23,726 nt of DNA from Deltaproteobacteria bacterium. GTDB lineage: Bacteria; Desulfobacterota; Desulfobacteria; Desulfobacterales; JAFDDL01. The first letter of the stretch is position 1; the number at the start of each line of letters is the position of its first letter. Below are positions 15,057-22,774 of this stretch, in pieces. The notes under the pieces are model-generated. The model did not search any database. It saw only the letters and a program-made list of their open reading frames with translations, and was not told the origin of the DNA. Location of the stretch: the NCBI GenBank assembly GCA_019310865.1, contig JAFDDL010000031.1, positions 1 to 23,726 on the forward strand, given 5' to 3'. The translations under genes were made by a program, and so were the position numbers.

Positions 15057-16319
15057 ATGGAAAAAAAGAGTCTGCTTGGCGCAACTTCCAAAAAAAAGAG
15101 TGTCACATCTAAAAAGAAAGCGGCCCCAAAAACGACCGCCAAGAAAAATACCACGCCTGCAAAAAAAACTGCAACGACAAAAAAGGCGACAACTGTAAAG
15201 AAAGCAACGGCTGCCAAAAAGGCACCAACTGCCAAGAAGGCACCAATTGCCAAGAAGGCAACATCCGCAAAAAAACGCACGACAGCCAAGACAACAGCAA
15301 AACCGACCATAAAACGTGCAACGAGCCCGAAAAAGAAACCGTTCTCTGTCAAAGCGTTGCTTTTAAAAAAGTTTGATACACAGCCACCGGCCCAGCTATA
15401 CACACCACCCACTGATAAATCGGCCGCCACAATCCCCTCGGCACCGCCATTTATATCCGGCGATTCCGATACAGTTGAAAAACGCAAAGCTCTCCTGCTG
15501 AAAAAATTCGATTTAACAGAACCGGCCCCTGTTGAAAAAACCGATATCGTATCATCTGCAAAGCCCGAGCCCGAACCGAAACCTGAGCCAAAGCCTGAAC
15601 TCAAGCCCGGGTCTTCGTCGAAAAACGAAATTACCGGGACGCCCCCGAAGAAACAAGCACCTGAAAGGTCTGCCTCGAAACCAATGGAACCTGACTATAC
15701 CCGGAAAGGAATCGATCCGATGAAAAAAGCAGCCATCATTGCCGGCGCATGCCTTGTTGTCATCATTGGCCTCATTATCAACGCCAGCTTCTCTAATATG
15801 TCAAAATTTTATGCCAAAGAATCCAGTGGCGCCCTTGAAATTTGGCGCGGAAAGTTCGCCCCCCTGGGAAGTGAGCAACTGATACGCCTCGACGGTGCGG
15901 TTATGTCGGACGAACTCCAGAAATCGTATACAAAATCGGAAGCGTTTTCGTTGATTTTCCAACAATATACCCAGAAAGCCGATGCGCTTCTGGACGCACC
16001 GGGAACACCGGATTTTGACCAAATCCGAGCAACCCTTGAAAAATCGCGTCCATTTGCCATAACCGACAAGCTTTCAGCTGAAATCGGTCGACGCCTAAAG
16101 GCGATTGACATGATGACGCTGATGGTCAAGGCTGAAGTGCTCGCCGGCAAGGATACGCTGGTGGGACTGGAGGCGGCCCGGGATATTTTAAAGAAAGCAT
16201 TCCGTCTGAATCTGGATCGAGCGGAAAGAGACCTGGTCAAGCAAAAAATTCAACGAATCAACAGCCGAATCGACCAGTTGAATCCCACAGGTGAACCAGC
16301 GCTGAACTCGGTTCAGTAA
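15057..16319 (+). CDS. Membrane protein with histone-H1-like Lys/Ala tail, function unknown
   Basis: I do not recognise this 420-aa protein as a named family. Residues 1-97 are an extremely basic, low-complexity tail built from KKA/TAKK-type units (for example KKATAAKKAPTAKKAPIAKK), like bacterial histone-H1 mimics and AlgP. The motif KALLLKKFD then occurs twice (99-107 and 144-152). A Pro/Glu/Lys linker follows (PEPEPKPEPKPELKP, 170-184), then one transmembrane helix (about 224-243) and a helical, probably periplasmic domain of about 175 residues. With the Lys-rich side before the helix, a cytoplasmic N-terminus and periplasmic C-terminus are predicted. AAGAGG about 6 nt upstream supports ATG 15057. 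A DNA- or RNA-tethering inner-membrane protein is one reading; a TonB-like or polar-organising protein is another. Confidence 0.8.
   Translation: MEKKSLLGATSKKKSVTSKKKAAPKTTAKKNTTPAKKTATTKKATTVKKATAAKKAPTAKKAPIAKKATSAKKRTTAKTTAKPTIKRATSPKKKPFSVKALLLKKFDTQPPAQLYTPPTDKSAATIPSAPPFISGDSDTVEKRKALLLKKFDLTEPAPVEKTDIVSSAKPEPEPKPEPKPELKPGSSSKNEITGTPPKKQAPERSASKPMEPDYTRKGIDPMKKAAIIAGACLVVIIGLIINASFSNMSKFYAKESSGALEIWRGKFAPLGSEQLIRLDGAVMSDELQKSYTKSEAFSLIFQQYTQKADALLDAPGTPDFDQIRATLEKSRPFAITDKLSAEIGRRLKAIDMMTLMVKAEVLAGKDTLVGLEAARDILKKAFRLNLDRAERDLVKQKIQRINSRIDQLNPTGEPALNSVQ
15093..15343 (+). repeat. Low-complexity Lys/Ala/Thr repeat region inside the coding sequence
   Basis: Codons for K, A and T dominate, and short units such as gccaagaaggca recur in tandem (clearest around 15200-15270). 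The unit length varies between about 5 and 6 residues, so it is a degenerate protein-level repeat rather than a clean DNA tandem array. Such regions can change length by slippage. Confidence 0.7.
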
Positions 16320-16332
16320 GGGTAAAAGGGGT

Positions 16333-17388
16333 TTACGTGTGAATCTCATACCCATTGACTTCACTGAATGTAAACCCGTCCTTTTTAAACAAAGTCCAGC
16401 ATGCATCCACTACATCGGCATCGTACAGCCGGCCCCGGTGAGCCACAATTTCCGATAATGTATTTTCCAAACCTCTGGTGGGGCGATATGGCCGATGGGA
16501 GCTTTCTGCTTCCGTGATGTCGGCAACCGTGAGAATTTTTGCCTCGAACAATATCTGATCCCCTTTCAGCGCGTTTGGATAGCCCGAACCATCCAGTTTT
16601 TCATGATGCTGAAGGACGATATCGGCTATGGGCCAGGGAAACGGGATGTTTTTCAGCAGGTCATAACCGATTTGCGGATGGATTTTAATCATTTCCCGCT
16701 CCAGATCGAGAAGCTTGCCGGGCCGGTTGATGATGGCTTCAGGAATACGGATTTTCCCGATGTCATGCAGCTCTCCGGCAAACCGAATGGAATTTAGCTG
16801 CATCACGGAAACATCCATTTTTTTTCCAATGGCGCTCGCCAACTGGGCCACCTTCGCCTGATGCCCCGCCGTATAAGGATCTCTGATTTCCACGGCCAGC
16901 GCCATGGTCTTAATTGTTGCATTGAGCATTTCCTGCAGGGCAGTGGTTTTCTCCTGAACCTTTTGTTCCAGCAAGATGTTCTGGTTGTTCAAGGATTCGG
17001 TCATTTTTTTCAAGGAGAGCTGTATCCGCACACGCGCCAGCACTTCCGATGCATGAAAGGGTTTGGTGATATAATCGACGCCGCCGACTTCAAAGGCGCG
17101 AATTTTTTGATCCGGTGAGGTCAATGCGGTGATAAAGATCACCGGTATCTCCCGGGTCCGCCGATCTTTTTTCAGACGAATGCACACATCGTATCCATCT
17201 AATTCCGGCATCATGATATCGAGTAAGATCAAATCCGGCAGATATTGTTGTGCGTAGGCCAACGCCTTGATACCGTTTTTGGCAATCCCCAATCGGTATT
17301 CATCCCGAAGTGCATCCACCAGCAAATCGATATTGGTGGGATTGTCATCTACGACCAGAATATGTGCTTTGAGCTCATCGGCAGACAT
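16333..17388 (-). CDS. Response regulator with HD-GYP c-di-GMP phosphodiesterase domain (RpfG-like)
   Basis: The 351-aa product has a CheY-like receiver (about 8-125) with the acidic pair Asp14/Asp15, the phosphorylated Asp57 (in LILLDIMMPELDGYD) and Lys109 (in ITKPF). A coiled-coil linker (about 125-155) leads to an HD-GYP domain (about 160-340) with GELHDIGKI (His208, Asp209) and HHEKLDGSGYP (261-271). HD-GYP enzymes hydrolyse c-di-GMP. The last motif reads VADITEAESSHRPYRP, a variant of VADVxDAxxxxRPYR in which Glu replaces the second Asp. I chose ATG 17388 because AGGA lies 5 nt upstream; the ATG at 17394 has no room for a ribosome site. No histidine kinase is adjacent. The gene converges with the histone-tailed protein. 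Confidence 0.94.
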   Translation of the reverse strand: MSADELKAHILVVDDNPTNIDLLVDALRDEYRLGIAKNGIKALAYAQQYLPDLILLDIMMPELDGYDVCIRLKKDRRTREIPVIFITALTSPDQKIRAFEVGGVDYITKPFHASEVLARVRIQLSLKKMTESLNNQNILLEQKVQEKTTALQEMLNATIKTMALAVEIRDPYTAGHQAKVAQLASAIGKKMDVSVMQLNSIRFAGELHDIGKIRIPEAIINRPGKLLDLEREMIKIHPQIGYDLLKNIPFPWPIADIVLQHHEKLDGSGYPNALKGDQILFEAKILTVADITEAESSHRPYRPTRGLENTLSEIVAHRGRLYDADVVDACWTLFKKDGFTFSEVNGYEIHT

Positions 17389-17438
17389 GCGCATCCTAAA
17401 ATAGCAGAAAAAAGTTAATTGCTCGGAAGGTTCATCCC

Positions 17439-18281
17439 TTAATTGGGCTTTGAACCATCAATATAAGCATCCGTAGCGCTTTTACCAGTCTGGTTCTGTA
17501 AATATCGACGCGGAACCAGGGTAATTCTTGGAAACTTGCCCATGGGGCTTTCGTCCACAAGAATGGTGCAACCGTAAGTTTCCTCCAACGTGTCAAACGT
17601 CAGCACATCCCAAGGCTTGCCGATGCTGACCACCTGACCGTCATTCATAAGCAGGAGCCGGTCTGCGTACATGGCCGCCAGGTTGATGTCATGGGATACC
17701 ATAACGATGGTCAGTTGTTTTTCCTTCTTCAATGATTCCATCAGGTCCATGATCCGCAGTTGATGGGACAGGTCCAATGATGCGGTGGGTTCATCGAGAA
17801 TCAACAGCTTCGGTTCCTGGCATAACGCCCGGGCGATGAAAACGCGTTGACGCTCGCCACCGCTGAGCTGATCCAGCTTGCGGTTTGCCAGATGCGAAAT
17901 ACCACTGATCTCAAGGACTTGATTCGCCATTTCAACATCTTTTTCCGTTGCCAGTCCCAGCACACCCAAGTGGGGAAAGCGCCCCATGAGAACCGTTTGC
18001 AGCACCGTAAACGGAAGGTCGGCTGGTGGCACCTGGCCAACAAACGACAGGGTTTTTGCCAGCGCTTTTCTGGCATATGACGAAAACGACCGCCCAAACA
18101 GTTCGACGCTGCCGTGCTGGAACGGTTCCAGTCCGCAGATGGTTTTCAGCAGCGTTGTTTTCCCCGACCCGTTGGGCCCGAGGATGATAAAAAATTCCCC
18201 TTTCTGAATGTGCACATTCAAGCCCTTAAGCACGGGCAGTGCACCGTAAGAATGGGATAAATCTTTAATCTGTATGGCCAT
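17439..18281 (-). CDS. ABC transporter ATPase, BtuD/FecE family
   Basis: The 280-aa product is a cytoplasmic ABC ATPase: Walker A GPNGSGKT (35-42), Q-loop GQVPP (82-86), signature LSGGERQR (139-146), Walker B LLILDEPTASLD (159-170) and the switch His in VSHDINLAAMYADRL. The closest style is the iron-siderophore/cobalamin (BtuD, FecE, HmuV) group. It is the last gene of a three-gene operon, 5 nt after the permease. The C-terminal 25 or so residues (ending DAYIDGSKPN) are extra to the core fold. Substrate is inferred from the binding protein, not from this subunit. Confidence 0.93.
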   Translation of the reverse strand: MAIQIKDLSHSYGALPVLKGLNVHIQKGEFFIILGPNGSGKTTLLKTICGLEPFQHGSVELFGRSFSSYARKALAKTLSFVGQVPPADLPFTVLQTVLMGRFPHLGVLGLATEKDVEMANQVLEISGISHLANRKLDQLSGGERQRVFIARALCQEPKLLILDEPTASLDLSHQLRIMDLMESLKKEKQLTIVMVSHDINLAAMYADRLLLMNDGQVVSIGKPWDVLTFDTLEETYGCTILVDESPMGKFPRITLVPRRYLQNQTGKSATDAYIDGSKPN

Positions 18282-18286
18282 ATGAA

Positions 18287-19294
18287 TTATTTTGATCGTT
18301 TAAGCAGGTAAATAAACAATGGGGCGCCCACCATGGCCGTGATCACCCCGGCCGGCATTTCCCCCTGTTCGAGAAGCGTCCTTGCAAGCACGTCACACAG
18401 GACCAGGTAACTGCCACCCCCCAGAATACAAGCCGGAACAAGAACCCGATGGTCCGCTCCCAGTAACAACCGCAAGGTATGCGGCATGACGAGGCCTACA
18501 AACCCTAAAAGCCCACAATGGCTCACTGTGGCGCTTACCATGAAGGACGTCACCACGAGCAAAATAAGCGAAACCTGCCTAATGTTCACGCCGGATGTAT
18601 GGGCCAGGTCTTTACCCATGAGCAGCAAATTCATCTTATTGGAAAGAAGAAAAATAATGCCGAAACACGGAAGCAGTATCACCATCAACCAGACGGCCTG
18701 ACTTGCAGTCCCCTGACTTAGATCGCCCATGAGCCAGAACATGATACTATGAAGCCTGGCGTCCTGGGTCAGGGAGATGAGAAACATGATCACGGCCGAA
18801 CAAAACGAATTGACCATCACGCCCGATAACAGCAGGGATTCTTTTTTAATAATGTTCCTGCCCGAAGACATGAGCAATATCAATCCAAGGGTTGCGATAC
18901 TGCCGGTAAAGGCCATGAGGCTCACCCCCGGGAAACGGGAAAACCCCAGAATAATTCCGAAAATGGCGCCAATGGCCGATCCGCCGGAAATTCCGAGAAT
19001 ATAGGGTTCCGCCAAAGGATTACGCAAAAGCGCCTGGAACACCAGGCCGCCCACCGAAAGAGCGGCACCGACGGCAATGGCCAGCAGAACCCTCGGTAAC
19101 CGAATCTGCCAGATGATCGTTCGAAGCATAGCGTCTTCGGACTGATCCGTAAACAGCGCACGAACGATTGCGCCAACACTGCTCTCTGTGGAACCGAGAG
19201 TGATGCCAAGCAGGGCTGTGATTGCCAGGATAAAAACCAGCAGCAGCGACATGCGTAACAATTGGATGAATAAGGAAGGCGTTTTACCAGTCAC
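18287..19294 (-). CDS. ABC transporter permease, BtuC/FecCD family
   Basis: The 335-aa product is a polytopic inner-membrane permease with about ten hydrophobic segments. Conserved family blocks are clear: RLPRVLLAIAVGAALSVGG near the N-terminus, NPLAEPYILGISGGSAIGA, and GLLGFVGLVMPHTLRLLLGADHR near the C-terminus, the coupling region that contacts the ATPase. The ATG overlaps the stop of the binding-protein gene (ATGA), showing translational coupling. It imports cobalamin, haem or an iron chelate. Confidence 0.93.
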   Translation of the reverse strand: MTGKTPSLFIQLLRMSLLLVFILAITALLGITLGSTESSVGAIVRALFTDQSEDAMLRTIIWQIRLPRVLLAIAVGAALSVGGLVFQALLRNPLAEPYILGISGGSAIGAIFGIILGFSRFPGVSLMAFTGSIATLGLILLMSSGRNIIKKESLLLSGVMVNSFCSAVIMFLISLTQDARLHSIMFWLMGDLSQGTASQAVWLMVILLPCFGIIFLLSNKMNLLLMGKDLAHTSGVNIRQVSLILLVVTSFMVSATVSHCGLLGFVGLVMPHTLRLLLGADHRVLVPACILGGGSYLVLCDVLARTLLEQGEMPAGVITAMVGAPLFIYLLKRSK

Positions 19295-20184
19295 GGGGCA
19301 GCCTCATACAATTCCGGATGGATGAGTTGTGTCAGCAATTCCAGCCCGTCCACCAATCGGGGAGTGGGTCGATCGAATAAATTTGACTCCTGGATGTAAA
19401 TGCGTTGGTCTCGCGCCGCCGGCATCATCTTCCATTTCATCCAATTTGATTTTACTTCTTTAAATACGCCGACCCGGGCCATTGAGGTAATGATCATGAC
19501 CTCCGGCGCCAGACTCAGCACCTGTTCCGTGCTAAAGCGCGGATAAGAAATCGCCCCACGGGCCAGGTTCACGCCACCGGCACGGACAATCAATTCGTTG
19601 ATAAAAGTTCGGCTGCCCGCCGAAACAATGGGGGAGATGCCGATTTGAAAAAAGACGCGGGGTTTATATGCCGCCTTGGCCACCAACCGATCAACCCGGG
19701 CCACACGTTGTTCAAGATCGGATACCAGCCGCCTGGCGATTCGATCTGCATTGAGCAAGCGCCCGATTTCACTCACCGTGGTGAGCATCGTGCCAAGACC
19801 TTTGGGATCCACGGCATAGACGGGGATTCCCATCAATTCGAGCCGATCGGCCACTGCCTTTGGGTTACCGTCCTTAATGGCGATACAAAGATCCGGCTGC
19901 AAGGCGACGATTCGTTCCAGATCCAGATGCACATAGGAGCCGACTTTGGGAAGGTTTTGGGCGGCCTTGGGATAATCACTGAATCGACTTACCCCCACCA
20001 GAGCGTCCTGTCGCTCAAGGGCAAACACAATTTCGGTGATATTCGGGGCCAGGGCGACCACGCGACGGGGTGTCTCGGGCACCTCAAACTGCCGGCCGAG
20101 TTGATCCGTTACCGTCTTGGCTTGCGTGCCCATCGCCCAGAAAATGGCGGCCAGCGTTACGAAAAAAAAGATCCGCATCCGCAT
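19291..20184 (-). CDS. Periplasmic substrate-binding protein, BtuF/FecB family
   Basis: The 297-aa product starts with a signal peptide (MRMRIFFFVTLAAIFWAMG, cleavage expected after TQA) and a class III binding-protein fold. RRVVALAPNITEIVFAL, VGVSRFSDYP, LERIVALQPDLCIA and DGNPKAV resemble BtuF-type cobalamin binders more than siderophore binders, but this is by eye. I place the start at 20184 because the signal peptide begins there and because the predicted promoter (20273-20301) would start transcription near 20266. No strong Shine-Dalgarno is visible, which makes the exact start less certain. It leads a three-gene import operon. Confidence 0.88.
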   Translation of the reverse strand: MRMRIFFFVTLAAIFWAMGTQAKTVTDQLGRQFEVPETPRRVVALAPNITEIVFALERQDALVGVSRFSDYPKAAQNLPKVGSYVHLDLERIVALQPDLCIAIKDGNPKAVADRLELMGIPVYAVDPKGLGTMLTTVSEIGRLLNADRIARRLVSDLEQRVARVDRLVAKAAYKPRVFFQIGISPIVSAGSRTFINELIVRAGGVNLARGAISYPRFSTEQVLSLAPEVMIITSMARVGVFKEVKSNWMKWKMMPAARDQRIYIQESNLFDRPTPRLVDGLELLTQLIHPELYEAAP

Positions 20185-20272
20185 GCAGCCGATGGTGCGA
20201 TGAGAAGGCCGGTCCCAGCTATTGCAGGCGCGGCCCGGAAAACGTCTGGTTTGATTCGGTTTCATGGAACAC

Positions 20273-20301
20273 ATTGTATGTAACCGGATGAATTGGATCA
20301 A
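20273..20301 (-). promoter_or_regulatory. Sigma70 promoter for the importer operon
   Basis: On the minus strand TTGATC (4/6) and TACAAT (5/6) are separated by 17 nt. The leader to the ATG at 20184 would be about 80 nt; it contains G/C-rich stretches able to pair, but not the conserved boxes of a cobalamin riboswitch. Confidence 0.5.
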
Positions 20302-20334
20302 CAAAAAAGAAACCCACCCGGGAAAAAAGCATGG

Positions 20335-20363
20335 TTGCGATTCCGACCGAAACAGGATATGAG
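20335..20363 (+). promoter_or_regulatory. Possible promoter for the rfb operon
   Basis: TTGCGA (4/6) is followed after 17 nt by TATGAG (4/6). The leader would be about 55 nt and contains inverted ATCGGT/ACCGAT segments (20377-20400). Weak match. Confidence 0.35.
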
Positions 20364-20426
20364 AAAAGCCGTAAACATCGGTTGACCGAGGATCACCGAT
20401 AAATAGGCTTGCGTCAACGAGGACAT

Positions 20427-21305
20427 ATGAAAGGCATTATTCTAGCAGGTGGATCGGGAACCCGGCTGTATCCCATTACCCGGGTGGTGAGCAAGCAGCT
20501 CCTGCCCCTGTTCGACAAACCGATGATTTACTACCCCCTTGCCGTATTGCTGATGGCAAACGTTCGCGAGATCCTTATCATTTCAACACCCCAGGACCTG
20601 CCACTGTTTAAAAAGCTGTTGGAAGACGGAAGCCAACTGGGTGTTTCCTTCGAATATGCCCCGCAACCCCGGCCTGAAGGCCTGGCCCAGGCGTTTATTA
20701 TCGGCCGTGAATTTATCGGCAGCGGAAATGTCTGTATGATCCTGGGCGACAATGTCTTTTATGGACAAGGACTTCAGGAAACGGTCAGGACGGCCACAGA
20801 GCAGGATACCGGCGCAACCGTCTTCGGTTACTGGGTGAAAGATCCGGGCCGATATGGTGTGGTGGATTTCAATAGCGCGGGCCGAGCTGTGAGCATTGAA
20901 GAAAAACCCGATGAGCCCAAATCGAATTATGCCGTAACCGGTCTTTATTTTTACGATAACCAGGTTCTGGACATCGCAGCAGCGCTTAAACCCTCGAACC
21001 GCGGCGAGCTCGAAATCACCGATGTGAATATGGCCTACCTGAAAACCGGGAGATTACGCGTGGAAAAACTGGGCCGGGGCATTGCATGGCTGGACACCGG
21101 CACCCACGAGACCCTTATGCAGGCAAACAACTTCATCGAAGCCATCGAAAACAGACAAGGGCTGAAAATCGCCTGCATCGAAGAAATTGCATATCGGCAG
21201 GGATATATTGACGCCGAACAGGTCGAGCGACTCGCCAGACCGCTGATGAAAAACGGATACGGCCAATACCTGATGGCCATGCTCAGTTATGACGGAGCAT
21301 TTTGA
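20427..21305 (+). CDS. rfbA: Glucose-1-phosphate thymidylyltransferase
   Basis: The 292-aa product makes dTDP-glucose from dTTP and glucose-1-phosphate, the first step to dTDP-L-rhamnose. The nucleotidyltransferase signature [11 protein letters not shown] is at 8-18, followed by [17 protein letters not shown]; later blocks [31 protein letters not shown] and [16 protein letters not shown] are characteristic of RmlA. The length is normal. The start is set by GAGGA about 6 nt upstream. The stop overlaps the rfbC start by one base (TGATG). Confidence 0.97.
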   Translation: MKGIILAGGSGTRLYPITRVVSKQLLPLFDKPMIYYPLAVLLMANVREILIISTPQDLPLFKKLLEDGSQLGVSFEYAPQPRPEGLAQAFIIGREFIGSGNVCMILGDNVFYGQGLQETVRTATEQDTGATVFGYWVKDPGRYGVVDFNSAGRAVSIEEKPDEPKSNYAVTGLYFYDNQVLDIAAALKPSNRGELEITDVNMAYLKTGRLRVEKLGRGIAWLDTGTHETLMQANNFIEAIENRQGLKIACIEEIAYRQGYIDAEQVERLARPLMKNGYGQYLMAMLSYDGAF

Positions 21306-21862
21306 TGAACGTTATCAAAACGGCCATAGACGGCCTCTTGATCATCGAGCCGGATGTATACCGGGACCGACGGGGATATTTTACGGAAACCTACCACCGG
21401 AAGCGGTATCAGGATTACGGGATAGACCGGGAGTTTGTTCAGGACAACCTATCCTTTTCAGCAGGTGGCACCCTTCGTGGGTTGCATTTCCAGATTGCCC
21501 ATCCCCAGGCCAAATTGGTCCAGGTCCTGTCCGGAGAGATTTATGATGTGGTGGTCGATTTAAGGGCAGGTTCGGCAACATTTGGCAGGTGGGAAGGTGT
21601 CGCTCTTTCCGGCAGCAATCTACGACAGCTTTATATTCCGGAGGGTTTCGCCCACGGATTCTGTGTTCTCAGCGATCGTGCGCATTTTTCTTATAAATGC
21701 ACGGACTATTATTCGCCGGAAAATGAAGGGGGTATTTTATGGTCCGACCCGGACATCGGTGTCAAGTGGCCGGTAAAAGATCCGACTCTCTCCGATAAAG
21801 ACCGGCAGCTTCCAGTCTTGGGCGAACTGGGCAAGGATCGACTGCCAAAATCGGAAGGCTGA
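21305..21862 (+). CDS. rfbC: dTDP-4-dehydrorhamnose 3,5-epimerase
   Basis: The 185-aa cupin enzyme epimerises C3 and C5 of dTDP-4-keto-6-deoxyglucose. Motifs include RDRRGYFTETYH (21-32), GTLRGLHFQ with the catalytic His61, PQAKLVQVLSGEIYDVVVDLR, and FAHGFCVLSD leading to YKCTDYYSPENE. I start at the ATG that overlaps the rfbA stop; a TTG immediately upstream is less likely. It is the second gene of the rhamnose cluster. Confidence 0.96.
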   Translation: MNVIKTAIDGLLIIEPDVYRDRRGYFTETYHRKRYQDYGIDREFVQDNLSFSAGGTLRGLHFQIAHPQAKLVQVLSGEIYDVVVDLRAGSATFGRWEGVALSGSNLRQLYIPEGFAHGFCVLSDRAHFSYKCTDYYSPENEGGILWSDPDIGVKWPVKDPTLSDKDRQLPVLGELGKDRLPKSEG

Positions 21863-21865
21863 TTC

Positions 21866-22765
21866 ATGGAAATTCTTCTCACCGGGGCCACCGGCCAATT
21901 GGGCCGGGAAATCTCCCGACATGCCCGGCAACCGTCACGATTACTGGTCGGTCCGTCACACGGCCGGCTCGACATCAGCTCCCCTGAATCCGTGGCCCGT
22001 GCATTTCGGGACAACGCACCGAACCTGGTCATCAACACAGCCGCCTACACCCGGGTTGACTCGGCGGAAAGCGATTCTGTCTGCACCTATCGCGTTAACC
22101 GTGACGGCCCCGGCTTGTTGGCCGCACAATGTGCCAAAGCGGATATTCCGTTGATTCACATCTCCACCGATTACGTCTTTGACGGCATGAAGGAATCCCC
22201 ATACACCGAATTAGAGCCCGTTTCTCCCATTGGCGTGTATGGAAACAGCAAAGCAGCCGGTGAGAAGGTCGTTCGTAAGTCACCCAAGCATATCATCATT
22301 CGAACATCCTGGGTATACGGGTTTTACGGCAATAATTTTCTTAAAACCATGTTGCGACTGGGGCGACAGAAATCGAACATTGGCGTGGTAGCCGACCAAT
22401 TTGGATGCCCCACCGCCGCTGGTGACCTGGCCCAGGTGATTCTCGCGGTGGCGCATCAAATCGTAGATGCGACGTTCACCCAATGGGGCTGCTATCATTT
22501 CTGCGGGGCAGGCGTGACGACCTGGTATCATTTTGCCCGGGAGATTTTTAAAATTGCCCGGCGTTTCGGCTACGACTCAGCACCCCACATAGAGGCCCTT
22601 ACCACGGATCAATACCCCACCGCCGCCGGAAGGCCTCCCTATTCCGTTTTAGATTGCACGCGGTTGAGTCGAATTTTTAACATTTCGCCTGCCCCGTGGC
22701 AAAACAGCCTGGATCGGGTTGTAAAAGAAATCATGTCCGATTCAAGTCAGGACCTTGTCGGTTAA
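21866..22765 (+). CDS. rfbD: dTDP-4-dehydrorhamnose reductase
   Basis: The 299-aa SDR-family enzyme reduces dTDP-4-keto-rhamnose to dTDP-L-rhamnose with NAD(P)H. The Rossmann motif GATGQLG is at 7-13, NTAAYTRVDSAE at 58-69, STDYVFDG at 100-107, and the catalytic Tyr125-x3-Lys129 in VYGNSKAAGE. It lies 3 nt after rfbC with GGAAGG upstream. The dehydratase gene rfbB, which acts between RfbA and RfbC, is not in this window. Confidence 0.96.
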   Translation: MEILLTGATGQLGREISRHARQPSRLLVGPSHGRLDISSPESVARAFRDNAPNLVINTAAYTRVDSAESDSVCTYRVNRDGPGLLAAQCAKADIPLIHISTDYVFDGMKESPYTELEPVSPIGVYGNSKAAGEKVVRKSPKHIIIRTSWVYGFYGNNFLKTMLRLGRQKSNIGVVADQFGCPTAAGDLAQVILAVAHQIVDATFTQWGCYHFCGAGVTTWYHFAREIFKIARRFGYDSAPHIEALTTDQYPTAAGRPPYSVLDCTRLSRIFNISPAPWQNSLDRVVKEIMSDSSQDLVG

Positions 22766-22774
22766 GGACCAGCT

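Noticed and set aside
15029..15604. Long reverse-strand reading frame opposite the Lys/Ala-rich tail
   Set aside because: It is a mirror of the A-rich repeats giving a Phe/Val/Ala low-complexity peptide with no ribosome site; the plus-strand protein has a promoter, ribosome site and domain structure.
20185..20272. Cobalamin riboswitch in front of the BtuF-like gene
   Set aside because: I looked for the conserved B12-box and GCCACTG-type core on the minus strand and found none; only unspecific G/C-rich pairing is visible.
20185..20304. Longer start for the BtuF-like protein, from a TTG at 20304
   Set aside because: It would put 40 non-hydrophobic residues before a clear signal peptide and begins upstream of the predicted transcription start.
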